Of a stretch of DNA of 64,000 bases, positions 1 to 6,476 are shown piece by piece. The translations under genes and the position numbers were made by a program. This stretch comes from an uncultured Desulfobacterales bacterium (lineage in GTDB: Bacteria > Desulfobacterota > Desulfobacteria > Desulfobacterales > SpSt-501). Every line of letters starts with the position of its first letter. Position 1 is the stretch's first letter. The stretch is taken from NCBI GenBank assembly GCA_938048455.1, contig CALIUY010000007.1:1-64000 (forward strand), written 5' to 3'. The notes under the pieces were generated by a model. That model was not told where the DNA came from and ran no database searches. It saw nothing but the letters and a program-made list of their open reading frames with translations.

Positions 1-141
1 AAGACAAATGTCGATGTTTGGGCTAAATACAATGTGCTCGTCCCCGACACCGTCTCCGTCCCCGAGGCGGCAACGATGCTGCTTTTCGGTCTCGGCCTGG
101 TCGGTATCGCCGGGATGAGAAGAATGATTAACCGCAAGTAG
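1..141 (+). CDS. PEP-CTERM sorting domain protein, 3' end only
   Basis: The last 46 codons of a gene that begins before the window. The tail reads VPEAATMLLFGLGLVGIAGM followed by RRM and ends INRK. This is a PEP-CTERM signal: a V-P-E-A motif, a hydrophobic helix and a basic end. In the known family this tail directs exported proteins to an exosortase, which cleaves near the PEP motif. A strong hairpin terminator follows 24 bases after the stop. The function of the mature protein cannot be read from this fragment. A second PEP-CTERM gene lies at 5459 and a third at 46405. Confidence 0.85.
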   Translation, partial: KTNVDVWAKYNVLVPDTVSVPEAATMLLFGLGLVGIAGMRRMINRK

Positions 142-165
142 CTTTCGAGCAGTAAAAACTGAAAA

Positions 166-198
166 AGGCGGGCTCTCAACGAGCCCGCCTTTTTTTTT
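166..198 (+). terminator. Rho-independent terminator after PEP-CTERM gene
   Basis: A perfect 10-bp stem (AGGCGGGCTC, loop TCAAC, GAGCCCGCCT) is followed by a run of T. It closes the upstream PEP-CTERM gene, and it also sits just beyond the 3' end of the oppositely oriented tRNA-Leu gene. Confidence 0.9.
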
Positions 199-205
199 CG
201 GTTTC

Positions 206-292
206 TGGTGCCGGAGGCCGGAGTCGAACCGGCATGGGGTTGCCCCCGGAGGATTTTGAGTCCTCTGCGTCTACCAATTTCACCACTCCGGC
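206..292 (-). tRNA. tRNA-Leu (CAA anticodon), CCA encoded
   Basis: On the minus strand a class II tRNA of 87 nt can be folded. The acceptor stem is GCCGGAG paired with CTCCGGC, the D-arm region is GGTGAAATTGGTAGAC, the anticodon loop is CTCAAAA (anticodon CAA), there is a long variable arm, and the T-loop is GGTTCGACTCC. The discriminator A and the terminal CCA are encoded in DNA. CAA decodes the UUG leucine codon. A near-consensus promoter lies just upstream. Confidence 0.95.
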
Positions 293-301
293 ACAGCTGC
301 C

Positions 302-330
302 TCTATAAAGAATCGCCCGGCCGCTGTCAA
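302..330 (-). promoter_or_regulatory. Sigma-70 promoter of tRNA-Leu
   Basis: On the minus strand TTGACA (330-325), a 17-base spacer and TATAGA (307-302) stand 10 bases before the tRNA-Leu 5' end. The -35 box is perfect and the -10 box matches five of six positions. Confidence 0.8.
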
Positions 331-400
331 CGCGGCAGGTCGCCGCCCTGCAAAACGCCTTCCACCTGAAAAACACCGCGGCCGCGCGCGCCGCCCCGCT

Positions 401-1024
401 TCAGCCGATCTCCTTGGCGACCGCGAGGATCTCCGCCTTGGGAACCTCGCCCTCGCGGATCACGACCGGTTTTTCGCCCGTCACATCGACGACGGTCGAG
501 CCGACTCCGCCCTTCAAAACCCCGGCATCGAGGATGAGATCGACCCCCTTTCGTATCCGCGGCTCGAGATCGGGGATCTGCGCGCAGCCGGGGCTTCCCG
601 AAAGATTCGCACTCGTCCCGGTCAGCGGTCCGCCGAAAGCGGAAACGAGCGCCGCGGCGACGGGATGCCCGGCAAGGCGGATCCCGATCCTTCCCGTCCC
701 GGCCGTGAGCGGCTCGGGCAGCCCCGCCGCCGCCTCGAGGACCAGGGTGAGCCTCCCCGGCCAGAAGCGCTCCATCAGCACCCGCGCAAGCTTCGGGATC
801 CGGGCCGCCAGTCCCTCCATCTCCTCCGGCCGGTGGATGAGAACCAGCAAGGCCATCGTCGCCGGGCGTTGCTTCAACGAAAAAACCTTTTCCACCGCCG
901 CGGCGTTGCGCGCATCGGCGCCCAGACCGTAGAGGCAGCGCGTGGGATAGCAGACGACTCCGCCCGCGCGGATGATTTCCGCAGCGCGGGCGATCGCCGC
1001 CGGCTCGGGCTTGCGGGGATCCAC
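401..1024 (-). CDS. tsaC: L-threonylcarbamoyladenylate synthase (Sua5/YrdC/YwlC family)
   Basis: Makes threonylcarbamoyl-AMP from threonine, bicarbonate and ATP, the first step of t6A modification of ANN-decoding tRNAs. Visible family marks are the nucleotide-binding region YPTRCLYGLGADA, the KQRP stretch, and the later GTSANLSGSP and VGSTVVDVTG motifs. The product is about 207 residues, normal for the short YrdC form that lacks the Sua5 domain. The start is uncertain. A GTG at 1024 gives MDPRKPEP, near the usual family N-terminus and 11 bases after the purDE stop. A TTG at 1072 would add 16 residues and overlap purDE by 38 bases. It is probably the last gene of the run that starts with ddl. 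Confidence 0.9.
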   Translation of the reverse strand: MDPRKPEPAAIARAAEIIRAGGVVCYPTRCLYGLGADARNAAAVEKVFSLKQRPATMALLVLIHRPEEMEGLAARIPKLARVLMERFWPGRLTLVLEAAAGLPEPLTAGTGRIGIRLAGHPVAAALVSAFGGPLTGTSANLSGSPGCAQIPDLEPRIRKGVDLILDAGVLKGGVGSTVVDVTGEKPVVIREGEVPKAEILAVAKEIG

Positions 1025-1034
1025 CCTGACGAGC

Positions 1035-2807
1035 CTACCCTGGCTCCTCGAGATTCTTTGCCTTGCGCTCAACTTCGGCCGCCATTTCCGCTTTCATGCG
1101 CTCGAGCTCGGAGGCAAGACGCGGATCCGAAATCGCAAGCATCTGCACGGCAAGGATGCCTGCGTTGCGGGCCCCCGATTTGCCGATCGCCATCGTGGCC
1201 ACCGGGATGCCGGGCGGCATCTGCACGGTCGAAAGCAGCGCATCGAGCCCCTGGAGAGCCGAGGAGTCGATCGGGATCCCGATCACGGGCAGGGTCGTGT
1301 GTGCGGCAAGCACGCCCGCCAGGTGGGCCGCGTGGCCCGCGCCGGCGATGATCACCCGGATTCCCCGTTTGGCCGCTTGCTCGGCCAAGGCCGCCGCCCG
1401 CGCCGGGCTCCGGTGCGCGGAGGCGACCGTCATCTCGTAGGGCACATCGAATTTTTTGAGCACCGCCGCCGCCTCCTGCATGACCGGCAGATCCGAATCG
1501 CTTCCCATCACGATCGCCACTTTCGCCTTCCCCGCCTTGCGCGCCATCGCCTTCCTCCCGATGTCTTTTCGGTAATAGAGACCCTCCCAGCGGATTCGGG
1601 CCGCCGCCCGATAGGCCTTCTCGATCGCCTTCTCCACCGTTTCCCCGAGCGCGGTCACGCCGAGCACCCGGCCGCCGTCGGTTACGACCGCGCGACCCTT
1701 CCTTTTCGTCCCGGCATGAAAAACCCTGACCCCGGGGATGCGGTTTGCCGCCTCAATGCCGCGGATCGCGGCTCCCTTGGTGTAACTTCCGGGATAGCCC
1801 TCCTGGGCCAGGACGACGCAGACCGCCGCCCGGGGGTCGATTTCGATTTTGCAGGAATCGAGTTTGCCGGCGATCGCCGCCTCGATCAGGCTGACCAGAT
1901 CGTTTTTCACGCGCATGAGGATCGGCTGGGTTTCGGGGTCGCCGAAACGGGCGTTGAACTCGAGCACCTTCGCCCGGTCGCGGTCGATCATCAGCCCGGC
2001 GTAGAGCACTCCGCGGTAAGGCCGTTCCTCGGCCGCCATGGCGCGCACGGCCGGAATCATGATCTCCTCCATCACGCGTCGGTGCATCAGCCGGTCGACC
2101 ACGGGCGCAGGCGAGTAGGCGCCCATCCCGCCGGTATTGGGCCCGCGGTCGCCGTCGTAGATCGCCTTGTGATCCTGGGCCGAGGGCAGGGGAAGCACGG
2201 TCTTGCCGTCGGTCAGGGCGAGAAAGGAGGCCTCCTCGCCCGACAGGCACTCCTCGACCACGACCCGCGCGCCGGCCGCGCCGAACTCGCGCGCCACGAG
2301 GATGCGCCGGATCGCCTCGCGCGCCTCTTTCAGGCTGGCGCAGACGATCACCCCCTTGCCCGCGGCAAGACCGTCCGCTTTGACGACAAGCGGGGCGCCG
2401 AGTTCCGCCGCGAAGGACTCGGCCGCCCGGGGATCGGTGAAGCTCCGGCCCTGCGCCGTGGGGATGCCGTTTCGCTGCATGAACTGCTTGGCGAACGACT
2501 TGCTCGCCTCGAGCTCGGCGGCGTTTCGCCGCGGGCCGAAGATGGAAAGACCCTCTTCCTCGAAGCGATCGACGATCCCCGCGGCAAGCGGCCCCTCGGG
2601 ACCGACGACCGTGAGGTCGATCGCCTGTTTCCGCGCAAAGGCGAGGAGGGCCTCGATCTCGCCGGCGGCGATCGGCACGCATTCGGCAAGCTCGGAAATC
2701 CCCGCGTTCCCGGGTGCGCAAAAGATCTTCGCGACCCGCGGGCTCTGCGCGATCTTCCAGACGAGCGCATGCTCGCGGCCGCCTCCCCCCACGACCAGGA
2801 CCTTCAT
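1035..2807 (-). CDS. purD-purE: PurD-PurE fusion: GAR synthetase and N5-CAIR mutase
   Basis: One open frame of 590 codons holds two purine biosynthesis enzymes. Residues 1-420 are phosphoribosylamine-glycine ligase (PurD), an ATP-grasp enzyme that starts MKVLVVGGGGREHAL and carries KADGLAAGKGV and FNARFGDPETQ. Residues 421-590 are a class I PurE, with VAIVMGSDSDLPVM, the SAHRSP loop and GAGHAAHLAGVLAA. PurD forms GAR from phosphoribosylamine and glycine, and PurE moves the carboxyl group of N5-CAIR. No stop separates the two parts. The PurE part keeps its own ATG at 1547 with GGGAGG six bases before it, so separate PurE may also be made. The start ATG at 2807 follows GGAGAAGGGG. PurK, its usual partner, is not in the window. 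Confidence 0.95.
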   Translation of the reverse strand: MKVLVVGGGGREHALVWKIAQSPRVAKIFCAPGNAGISELAECVPIAAGEIEALLAFARKQAIDLTVVGPEGPLAAGIVDRFEEEGLSIFGPRRNAAELEASKSFAKQFMQRNGIPTAQGRSFTDPRAAESFAAELGAPLVVKADGLAAGKGVIVCASLKEAREAIRRILVAREFGAAGARVVVEECLSGEEASFLALTDGKTVLPLPSAQDHKAIYDGDRGPNTGGMGAYSPAPVVDRLMHRRVMEEIMIPAVRAMAAEERPYRGVLYAGLMIDRDRAKVLEFNARFGDPETQPILMRVKNDLVSLIEAAIAGKLDSCKIEIDPRAAVCVVLAQEGYPGSYTKGAAIRGIEAANRIPGVRVFHAGTKRKGRAVVTDGGRVLGVTALGETVEKAIEKAYRAAARIRWEGLYYRKDIGRKAMARKAGKAKVAIVMGSDSDLPVMQEAAAVLKKFDVPYEMTVASAHRSPARAAALAEQAAKRGIRVIIAGAGHAAHLAGVLAAHTTLPVIGIPIDSSALQGLDALLSTVQMPPGIPVATMAIGKSGARNAGILAVQMLAISDPRLASELERMKAEMAAEVERKAKNLEEPG

Positions 2808-2833
2808 CGTCTTTTCCCCTTCTCCACCGGTTT

Positions 2834-3604
2834 TTATCCTCCGGACGCCGTTTGCCCGGCCGCGGCCGCGATCTCCCGCTCCAAAGCCTCGCGCTTCCTT
2901 CGTGCCAGCTCCTCCCGCCCGATGCGCGCCGCCGCCGCCCCGGCCTCGAGGGCGATCTCGGCGAGGTAACATTTCCCCTCCGGGGTCAACTGGAGGTCGA
3001 TATGCGCGTATGGAAACCGGCCCCGCGCCATGACCGCGCGGCAGAAGCGCTCGGCCGCCGGATCCATGGGAAAGGGGCGGCCCGTGCCGCCGGCGGCGAG
3101 GTTGGCGCGGAAGTGAAAGGGGTTCTCGCGGAGATAGGCCTCGACATACTCCCCGACCACGATCACGCGCACGTCGGACACATCCGCCAAAAACGGCTGC
3201 AACACAAACGGAAAGCCCCTGTCCTCGAAGGCCGCCGTGTTGTAGAGCGCCTCGGCGCTCTCCCAGCGCCTGACCCCGTGGCCGCAGTGCATGCCCTCCT
3301 GCTTGCTCACGACCGCGCCGATCCCCAGCCGGGCGTAGTCGGAGACGGCCTGGAGCAGCTCCGCGCGCCGGCGCACGGCCCGGGTGTGCGGGGCCATGAA
3401 GGAAGAAAGAACCTCCGCCTGAGCGCACTTCGAGCGGCTCAACACCTGACACAATAGCGAGGGAACGAAGCGCACCCCCCGTTCCGCAAGGTCGATCCCG
3501 AGCGGCCCCGAGAGAAAGGAGGCCGGAAGCAGCCCCGCGGCGACATCTCCCGGCCCGAACTCCGGAAGCCGGGCGCGGATCGCCTCCAGCCCCCGGGCGA
3601 TCAT
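2834..3604 (-). CDS. RimK-like ATP-grasp domain protein
   Basis: A 256-residue protein whose second half has ATP-grasp features: DVRVIVVGEYVEAYLREN, HFRANLAAGGTGRPF, then AHIDLQLTPEGKCYLAEI. These resemble the RimK/glutathione-synthetase group, which joins an acid to an amine through an acyl phosphate. The N-terminal half (SRSKCAQAEVLSSFMAPHT) fits the region before the ATP lid. The usual E-x-N metal site near the end reads EIALEAG, so the Asn is missing. The start ATG overlaps the ddl stop (ATGA), so translation is probably coupled. The substrate is unknown. Its place between ddl and purD suggests a ligase, but no pathway can be named. Confidence 0.75.
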   Translation of the reverse strand: MIARGLEAIRARLPEFGPGDVAAGLLPASFLSGPLGIDLAERGVRFVPSLLCQVLSRSKCAQAEVLSSFMAPHTRAVRRRAELLQAVSDYARLGIGAVVSKQEGMHCGHGVRRWESAEALYNTAAFEDRGFPFVLQPFLADVSDVRVIVVGEYVEAYLRENPFHFRANLAAGGTGRPFPMDPAAERFCRAVMARGRFPYAHIDLQLTPEGKCYLAEIALEAGAAAARIGREELARRKREALEREIAAAAGQTASGG

Positions 3605-4569
3605 GCGGTCTTCCTCCGCGGGCCGCGGCCCTCGAGGCTGAGCTCGATCAACCGGTCGAGGAGCCCTCCGAAGTCCATTCCCGCCGCGGCCGCGGCGCGC
3701 GGCAGAAGGCTCGTCGCCGTCATGCCGGGGATCGTGTTCGTCTCGAGGACGAAGATCTCGCGGCCGCGCAGAATCATGTCGGTCCGGCTGTAGCCGCGGC
3801 AGAAAAGCGCGCGGTGCGCGGCGAGGGCAAGGCGCCTGCCCTCGGCGGCAAGCGCGGGGTCGATCCTCGCCGGACAAATCTCCTCGGTCGCACCCGCCGT
3901 GTACTTGGCGGCGTAGTCGAAAAACGCATAACCGCGTCCCGGAACGATCTCGATCAGGGGCAGCGCTTCGAGCTCCTCGTTTCCGATCACGGCACCGGTG
4001 ATCTCGAGCCCTTCGATGAAACGCTCGAGCATCACCTCGCGGTCGTGGGCGAGCGCGGCGGAAACGGCGGCCGATAGATCTTCCCTGCGGCGCACGATGC
4101 TCACCCCCACGCTCGAGCCCCCCACGACCGGCTTGACGACGAGCGGCAAGCCCAGGCGCGCGATCACCTGATCGGCATCCAGGGGATCGGAGGCCTTCAG
4201 AACGATGTCCTCCGGCACCGGGATTCCGGCCTCGCGGTAGAGGCGCTTGGCCGCGATCTTGTTCATGGCGACCGCACTGCCGAGCACCCCCGATCCCTGA
4301 TAGGGGATGCCGAGCAGATCGAGCATGCCCTGGATCGTCCCGTCCTCGCCGAAAGGGCCGTGGAGCAAAATGAGCGCCGCGTCGATCCGGGGGGCGTCTT
4401 CGACGAGCCGCAGAAGGTCGGTTCGGGGATCGTAGCAGGTGACCTCGTAGCGCGAAGGGTCAAGCGCCGCAAGCACCTGGCGGCCGGAGTTGAGCGAAAC
4501 CTCGCGCTCGGCGGAAACTCCGCCCGCAAGGAGCGCGATGCGCAAACGCCGGGGTGAATTCGAGTCCAA
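3601..4569 (-). CDS. ddl: D-alanine-D-alanine ligase
   Basis: A 322-residue cytoplasmic ATP-grasp enzyme that joins two D-alanines for the peptidoglycan stem. It begins RIALLAGGVSAEREVSL, the typical Ddl N-terminus with the first D-Ala-binding Glu. It continues with LHGPFGEDGTIQG, KPVVGGSSVGVS, YAAKYTAGATEE and the ETNTIPGMTATSLLPR metal and D-Ala site. The start is TTG at 4569 with GGAAG five bases upstream, and no in-frame ATG lies near. It overlaps the next ATP-grasp gene by four bases. No mur genes are adjacent, so it lies outside a division cell-wall cluster. Confidence 0.95.
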   Translation of the reverse strand: MDSNSPRRLRIALLAGGVSAEREVSLNSGRQVLAALDPSRYEVTCYDPRTDLLRLVEDAPRIDAALILLHGPFGEDGTIQGMLDLLGIPYQGSGVLGSAVAMNKIAAKRLYREAGIPVPEDIVLKASDPLDADQVIARLGLPLVVKPVVGGSSVGVSIVRRREDLSAAVSAALAHDREVMLERFIEGLEITGAVIGNEELEALPLIEIVPGRGYAFFDYAAKYTAGATEEICPARIDPALAAEGRRLALAAHRALFCRGYSRTDMILRGREIFVLETNTIPGMTATSLLPRAAAAAGMDFGGLLDRLIELSLEGRGPRRKTA

Positions 4570-4656
4570 TGACGCTTCCGTAGGTTGGGCTCCGCCGCCC
4601 GGTTTCAGCTCTGGGTTCAGAAGCCGACGCCGGGCCTGCGGGGGTGCCCGTGGGCG

Positions 4657-5043
4657 CTACCTGGGGCGGCGGCCGGTCTCGATCCGGCGCACCACGCGTT
4701 CGAGGTAGCGCTGCGGGATCTCCAGGGCGATCGGCATGCGGCGCAGGCTGTTCGCCTTGAGGACAAGGAAATTGAGTTTTTTCAACGCGCGGTATTTCTG
4801 CTCGGCGTCGGGCATGGCGGAAAGAAGCTCCTCAGTCTTTTCGATCTCGCGGCGAAGCTCGATCTCGGGCGGAAGACAGTCGGCGTTCTTGAGGATCCTG
4901 TAGGCAAGGCGCAGCTCCTCCGGAACGGTCGCGTCCTCCTCGAGCCGCAGCGGCTTTCCGGCGCCCTCGAGCCCCTCGAAAGCGCCCTCCTCCATCGCCC
5001 GCCGGATCCGCTCCTCGACGATCTTCTCAAAGCCGGTGATCAT
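4657..5043 (-). CDS. DUF1992 (DnaJ-C28-like) family protein
   Basis: A small basic/acidic helical protein of 128 residues. It begins MITGFEKIVEERIRRAMEEG and then GAFEGLEGAGKPLRLEED, the signature of DUF1992, which is shared with the conserved part of eukaryotic DNAJC28. A second half rich in Lys, Leu and Glu is predicted helical (EIEKTEELLSAMPDAEQKY). No enzymatic residues or membrane segments are seen and the molecular role is unknown. It stands 87 bases upstream of ddl on the same strand and could belong to the same transcript. Confidence 0.8.
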   Translation of the reverse strand: MITGFEKIVEERIRRAMEEGAFEGLEGAGKPLRLEEDATVPEELRLAYRILKNADCLPPEIELRREIEKTEELLSAMPDAEQKYRALKKLNFLVLKANSLRRMPIALEIPQRYLERVVRRIETGRRPR

Positions 5044-5201
5044 GTCTCTTGTTTCGTCCCTTGAGACGAGCCAAGCGCCGGGCCGTTTATACCGGGAGGA
5101 AGAGCCGGAGGCAAGAGCCGAAGCCGCGAAGCGGAAAACTCGCGGTGCAAGCGGCGCTCTTTCCCCGGCTACCGATGATCGCCACCGGCAATACCACCGA
5201 T

Positions 5202-5219
5202 TATGTATTTTTGTACATA
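5202..5219. promoter_or_regulatory. Palindrome TATGTA-N6-TACATA, candidate activator site
   Basis: A perfect 6-bp inverted repeat separated by six bases in an AT-rich stretch. It lies about 100 bases upstream of the sigma-54 promoter at 5314, the distance usual for enhancer sites of NtrC-type activators. PEP-CTERM genes are known in some genomes to depend on a PrsK/PrsR two-component pair acting with sigma-54. The assignment to such a protein here is inference. Confidence 0.45.
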
Positions 5220-5313
5220 GTCGTACTGGGATCGAGAGAATATGGCCTAATGGACCTTATTACAAATACTTGAATTCAAATATTATATTAAAATTATGGC
5301 ATTTTGCGAGTTA

Positions 5314-5330
5314 TTGGCGCGCATCTTGCT
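5314..5330 (+). promoter_or_regulatory. Sigma-54 (-24/-12) promoter of the PEP-CTERM gene
   Basis: The sequence TTGGCGCG-CATC-TTGCT matches the consensus YTGGCACG-N4-TTGCW except for G in place of A. The invariant GG (5316-5317) and GC (5328-5329) are exactly 10 bases apart. Transcription would start near 5341 and run into the PEP-CTERM gene at 5459. Confidence 0.7.
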
Positions 5331-5458
5331 TAGCGTAGGGCGAGTGTCTCGTAACTATGAAACATAACCGAAAGGAGGCTATCGGGAAATTACAGAAACC
5401 GCAGTCGTCGTAAATGGAGAACCCCAACCCGAACCGGAAAAGAAAAGGATTTTGATCC

Positions 5459-6115
5459 ATGAAAAAGGTCATTTTAACCACAGCGGCGATTTTCTTGTTG
5501 GCCGGAACCGCGCTTGCCCTGCCCGTGCCCGTGGTGGATTTCGCCTCGAGCGCTTTCAGCGCTGTCCACAATCAGCAAACGGCAACCGTGGCTTACGGCG
5601 GAGTCAACTATACCTTCACCGCCTACCCCAAAGGAGCCAAACTGACCTGGAATCCCGGTCCGGCGGGCGGCGTGGACGGGATCGGCATCAATGACGACGA
5701 AATCTCCGGCGCAATTCTTGATCAGAATGATGAACTTTTGAAAATCGGTTTTTCGAAACCCCTGTATGTCACCGGCATCTACATCACCGATCTTTTTAAG
5801 GAGAACGGCTATCTTGAGGAGGGGCTATACAGCTTGCAGTACACCTCGGGCGTATGGAGCAACTGGATTTCCTTCCAGGCCGATCCTTCCCAAGTTGCAG
5901 GCACAACAAACGGGGAGCTCTTCATCGCTCTTCTCGATCCGACGAATCTGCTGGGATTGAAGTTCACGACTCCCGATTATTGCAATTCTCTTCTTGATCT
6001 GAGAAACGATTTTTCCGTCCGCGGCATCGACGTTCCCGAGCCCGCGAGCATGCTGCTTCTGGGTGCGGGCCTGATCGGGATGGCGGCACTGGGCAGGAAG
6101 AAGTTCATCCGCTGA
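5459..6115 (+). CDS. PEP-CTERM sorting domain-containing exported protein
   Basis: A 218-residue protein with a signal peptide (MKKVILTTAAIFLLAGTALA) and a C-terminal sorting signal: DVPEPASMLLLGAGLIGMAA, then basic GRKKFIR. The body is rich in Gly, Tyr, Asn and beta-forming stretches and has no catalytic motif I recognise. It is predicted to be exported, cut near the PEP motif by an exosortase, and released or bound at the surface, often linked with exopolysaccharide. No exosortase gene is in the window. It has a sigma-54 promoter upstream and a terminator behind it. Base composition is more AT-rich than the neighbours. Confidence 0.9.
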   Translation: MKKVILTTAAIFLLAGTALALPVPVVDFASSAFSAVHNQQTATVAYGGVNYTFTAYPKGAKLTWNPGPAGGVDGIGINDDEISGAILDQNDELLKIGFSKPLYVTGIYITDLFKENGYLEEGLYSLQYTSGVWSNWISFQADPSQVAGTTNGELFIALLDPTNLLGLKFTTPDYCNSLLDLRNDFSVRGIDVPEPASMLLLGAGLIGMAALGRKKFIR

Positions 6116-6143
6116 AACATCGCTCTACAATCAAAAAAACAAA

Positions 6144-6180
6144 AAAGGCGGGACGCTTCAAAGCGCCCGCCTTTTTCTTT
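6144..6180 (+). terminator. Rho-independent terminator after PEP-CTERM gene
   Basis: Stem GGCGGG-A-CGCTT (6147-6158) pairs with AAGCG-CCCGCC (6161-6171), flanked by an A-run before and TTTTTCTTTTT after. Its layout closely resembles the terminator behind the first PEP-CTERM gene. Confidence 0.85.
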
Positions 6181-6252
6181 TTCTCTACCCGGGACCCGGG
6201 TTTTTTCCCGGATCGACAAGACCGCCGGCCGGGACTTTCTTTCCTGCCCATC

Positions 6253-6285
6253 AAAAAGGGCCCTCACCTTGCAGGAGGGCCCTTT
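6253..6285 (-). terminator. Terminator downstream of tRNA-Met
   Basis: An 11-bp perfect stem AAAGGGCCCTC / GAGGGCCCTTT with a 9-base loop. On the minus strand it is followed by a T-run (6257-6253). It lies 16 bases beyond the tRNA-Met 3' end. Confidence 0.8.
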
Positions 6286-6300
6286 CCGGTTTCCGCGATA

Positions 6301-6377
6301 TGGTGGCGATGCAGGGATTTGAACCCCGGACTCTGCGGATATGAGCCGCATGCTCTGACCAGCTGAGCTACATCGCC
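6301..6377 (-). tRNA. tRNA with CAT anticodon, most likely elongator tRNA-Met
   Basis: A 77-nt cloverleaf on the minus strand. The acceptor is GGCGATG with CATCGCC, the D-arm is GCTCAGCTGGTCAGAGC, the anticodon stem GCGG/CCGC encloses CTCATAT (anticodon CAT), the T-loop is GGTTCAAATCC, and the CCA is encoded. It is not an initiator, since the 1-72 pair is matched. CAT is also used by the tRNA-Ile that is modified to lysidine. The overall form favours Met but this is not decisive. Confidence 0.9.
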
Positions 6378-6390
6378 ACAAAGCGAGGCT

Positions 6391-6419
6391 ATAGTGCGTT
6401 AAACCGCTCGCATTGTCAA
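6391..6419 (-). promoter_or_regulatory. Candidate promoter of tRNA-Met
   Basis: A perfect TTGACA on the minus strand (6419-6414), a 17-base spacer and CACTAT (6396-6391), about 14 bases before the tRNA. The -10 box is weak; a shifted TATAGC would need a 20-base spacer. Confidence 0.5.
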
Positions 6420-6476
6420 GCCGAACCGAGGCGTTGCGCTCAAGCCGGGCCGGGCCGGCCTGCAAGCGGCGGCCCC

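Larger units (their letters stand above)
5044..5458. other. Long intergenic region with AT-rich island and regulatory sites
   Basis: A 415-base gap between the divergent DUF1992 and PEP-CTERM genes. The first 130 bases are GC-rich without a recognisable site. From about 5190 to 5350 the DNA turns strikingly AT-rich compared with the rest of the window. It holds a palindrome (5202-5219) and a sigma-54 type promoter (5314-5330). From there to the ATG at 5459 lies an untranslated leader of roughly 115 bases in which I see no strong hairpin. No credible small gene is seen. Confidence 0.6.

Noticed and set aside
972-2969. Very long plus-strand open frame opposite purD-purE (665 codons)
   Set aside because: It is antisense to a clear enzyme gene, has Arg/His/Pro-rich low-quality composition and no motif. 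High GC content removes stops in shadow frames.
2808-3452. N-terminal extension of the PurD frame by 215 codons
   Set aside because: The extension is a shifted reading of the RimK-like ATP-grasp gene. PurD starts at its normal MKVLVVGGGG.
6301-6377. Initiator tRNA for the CAT anticodon
   Set aside because: The first acceptor pair is matched G-C and the anticodon stem lacks three G-C pairs typical of initiators.
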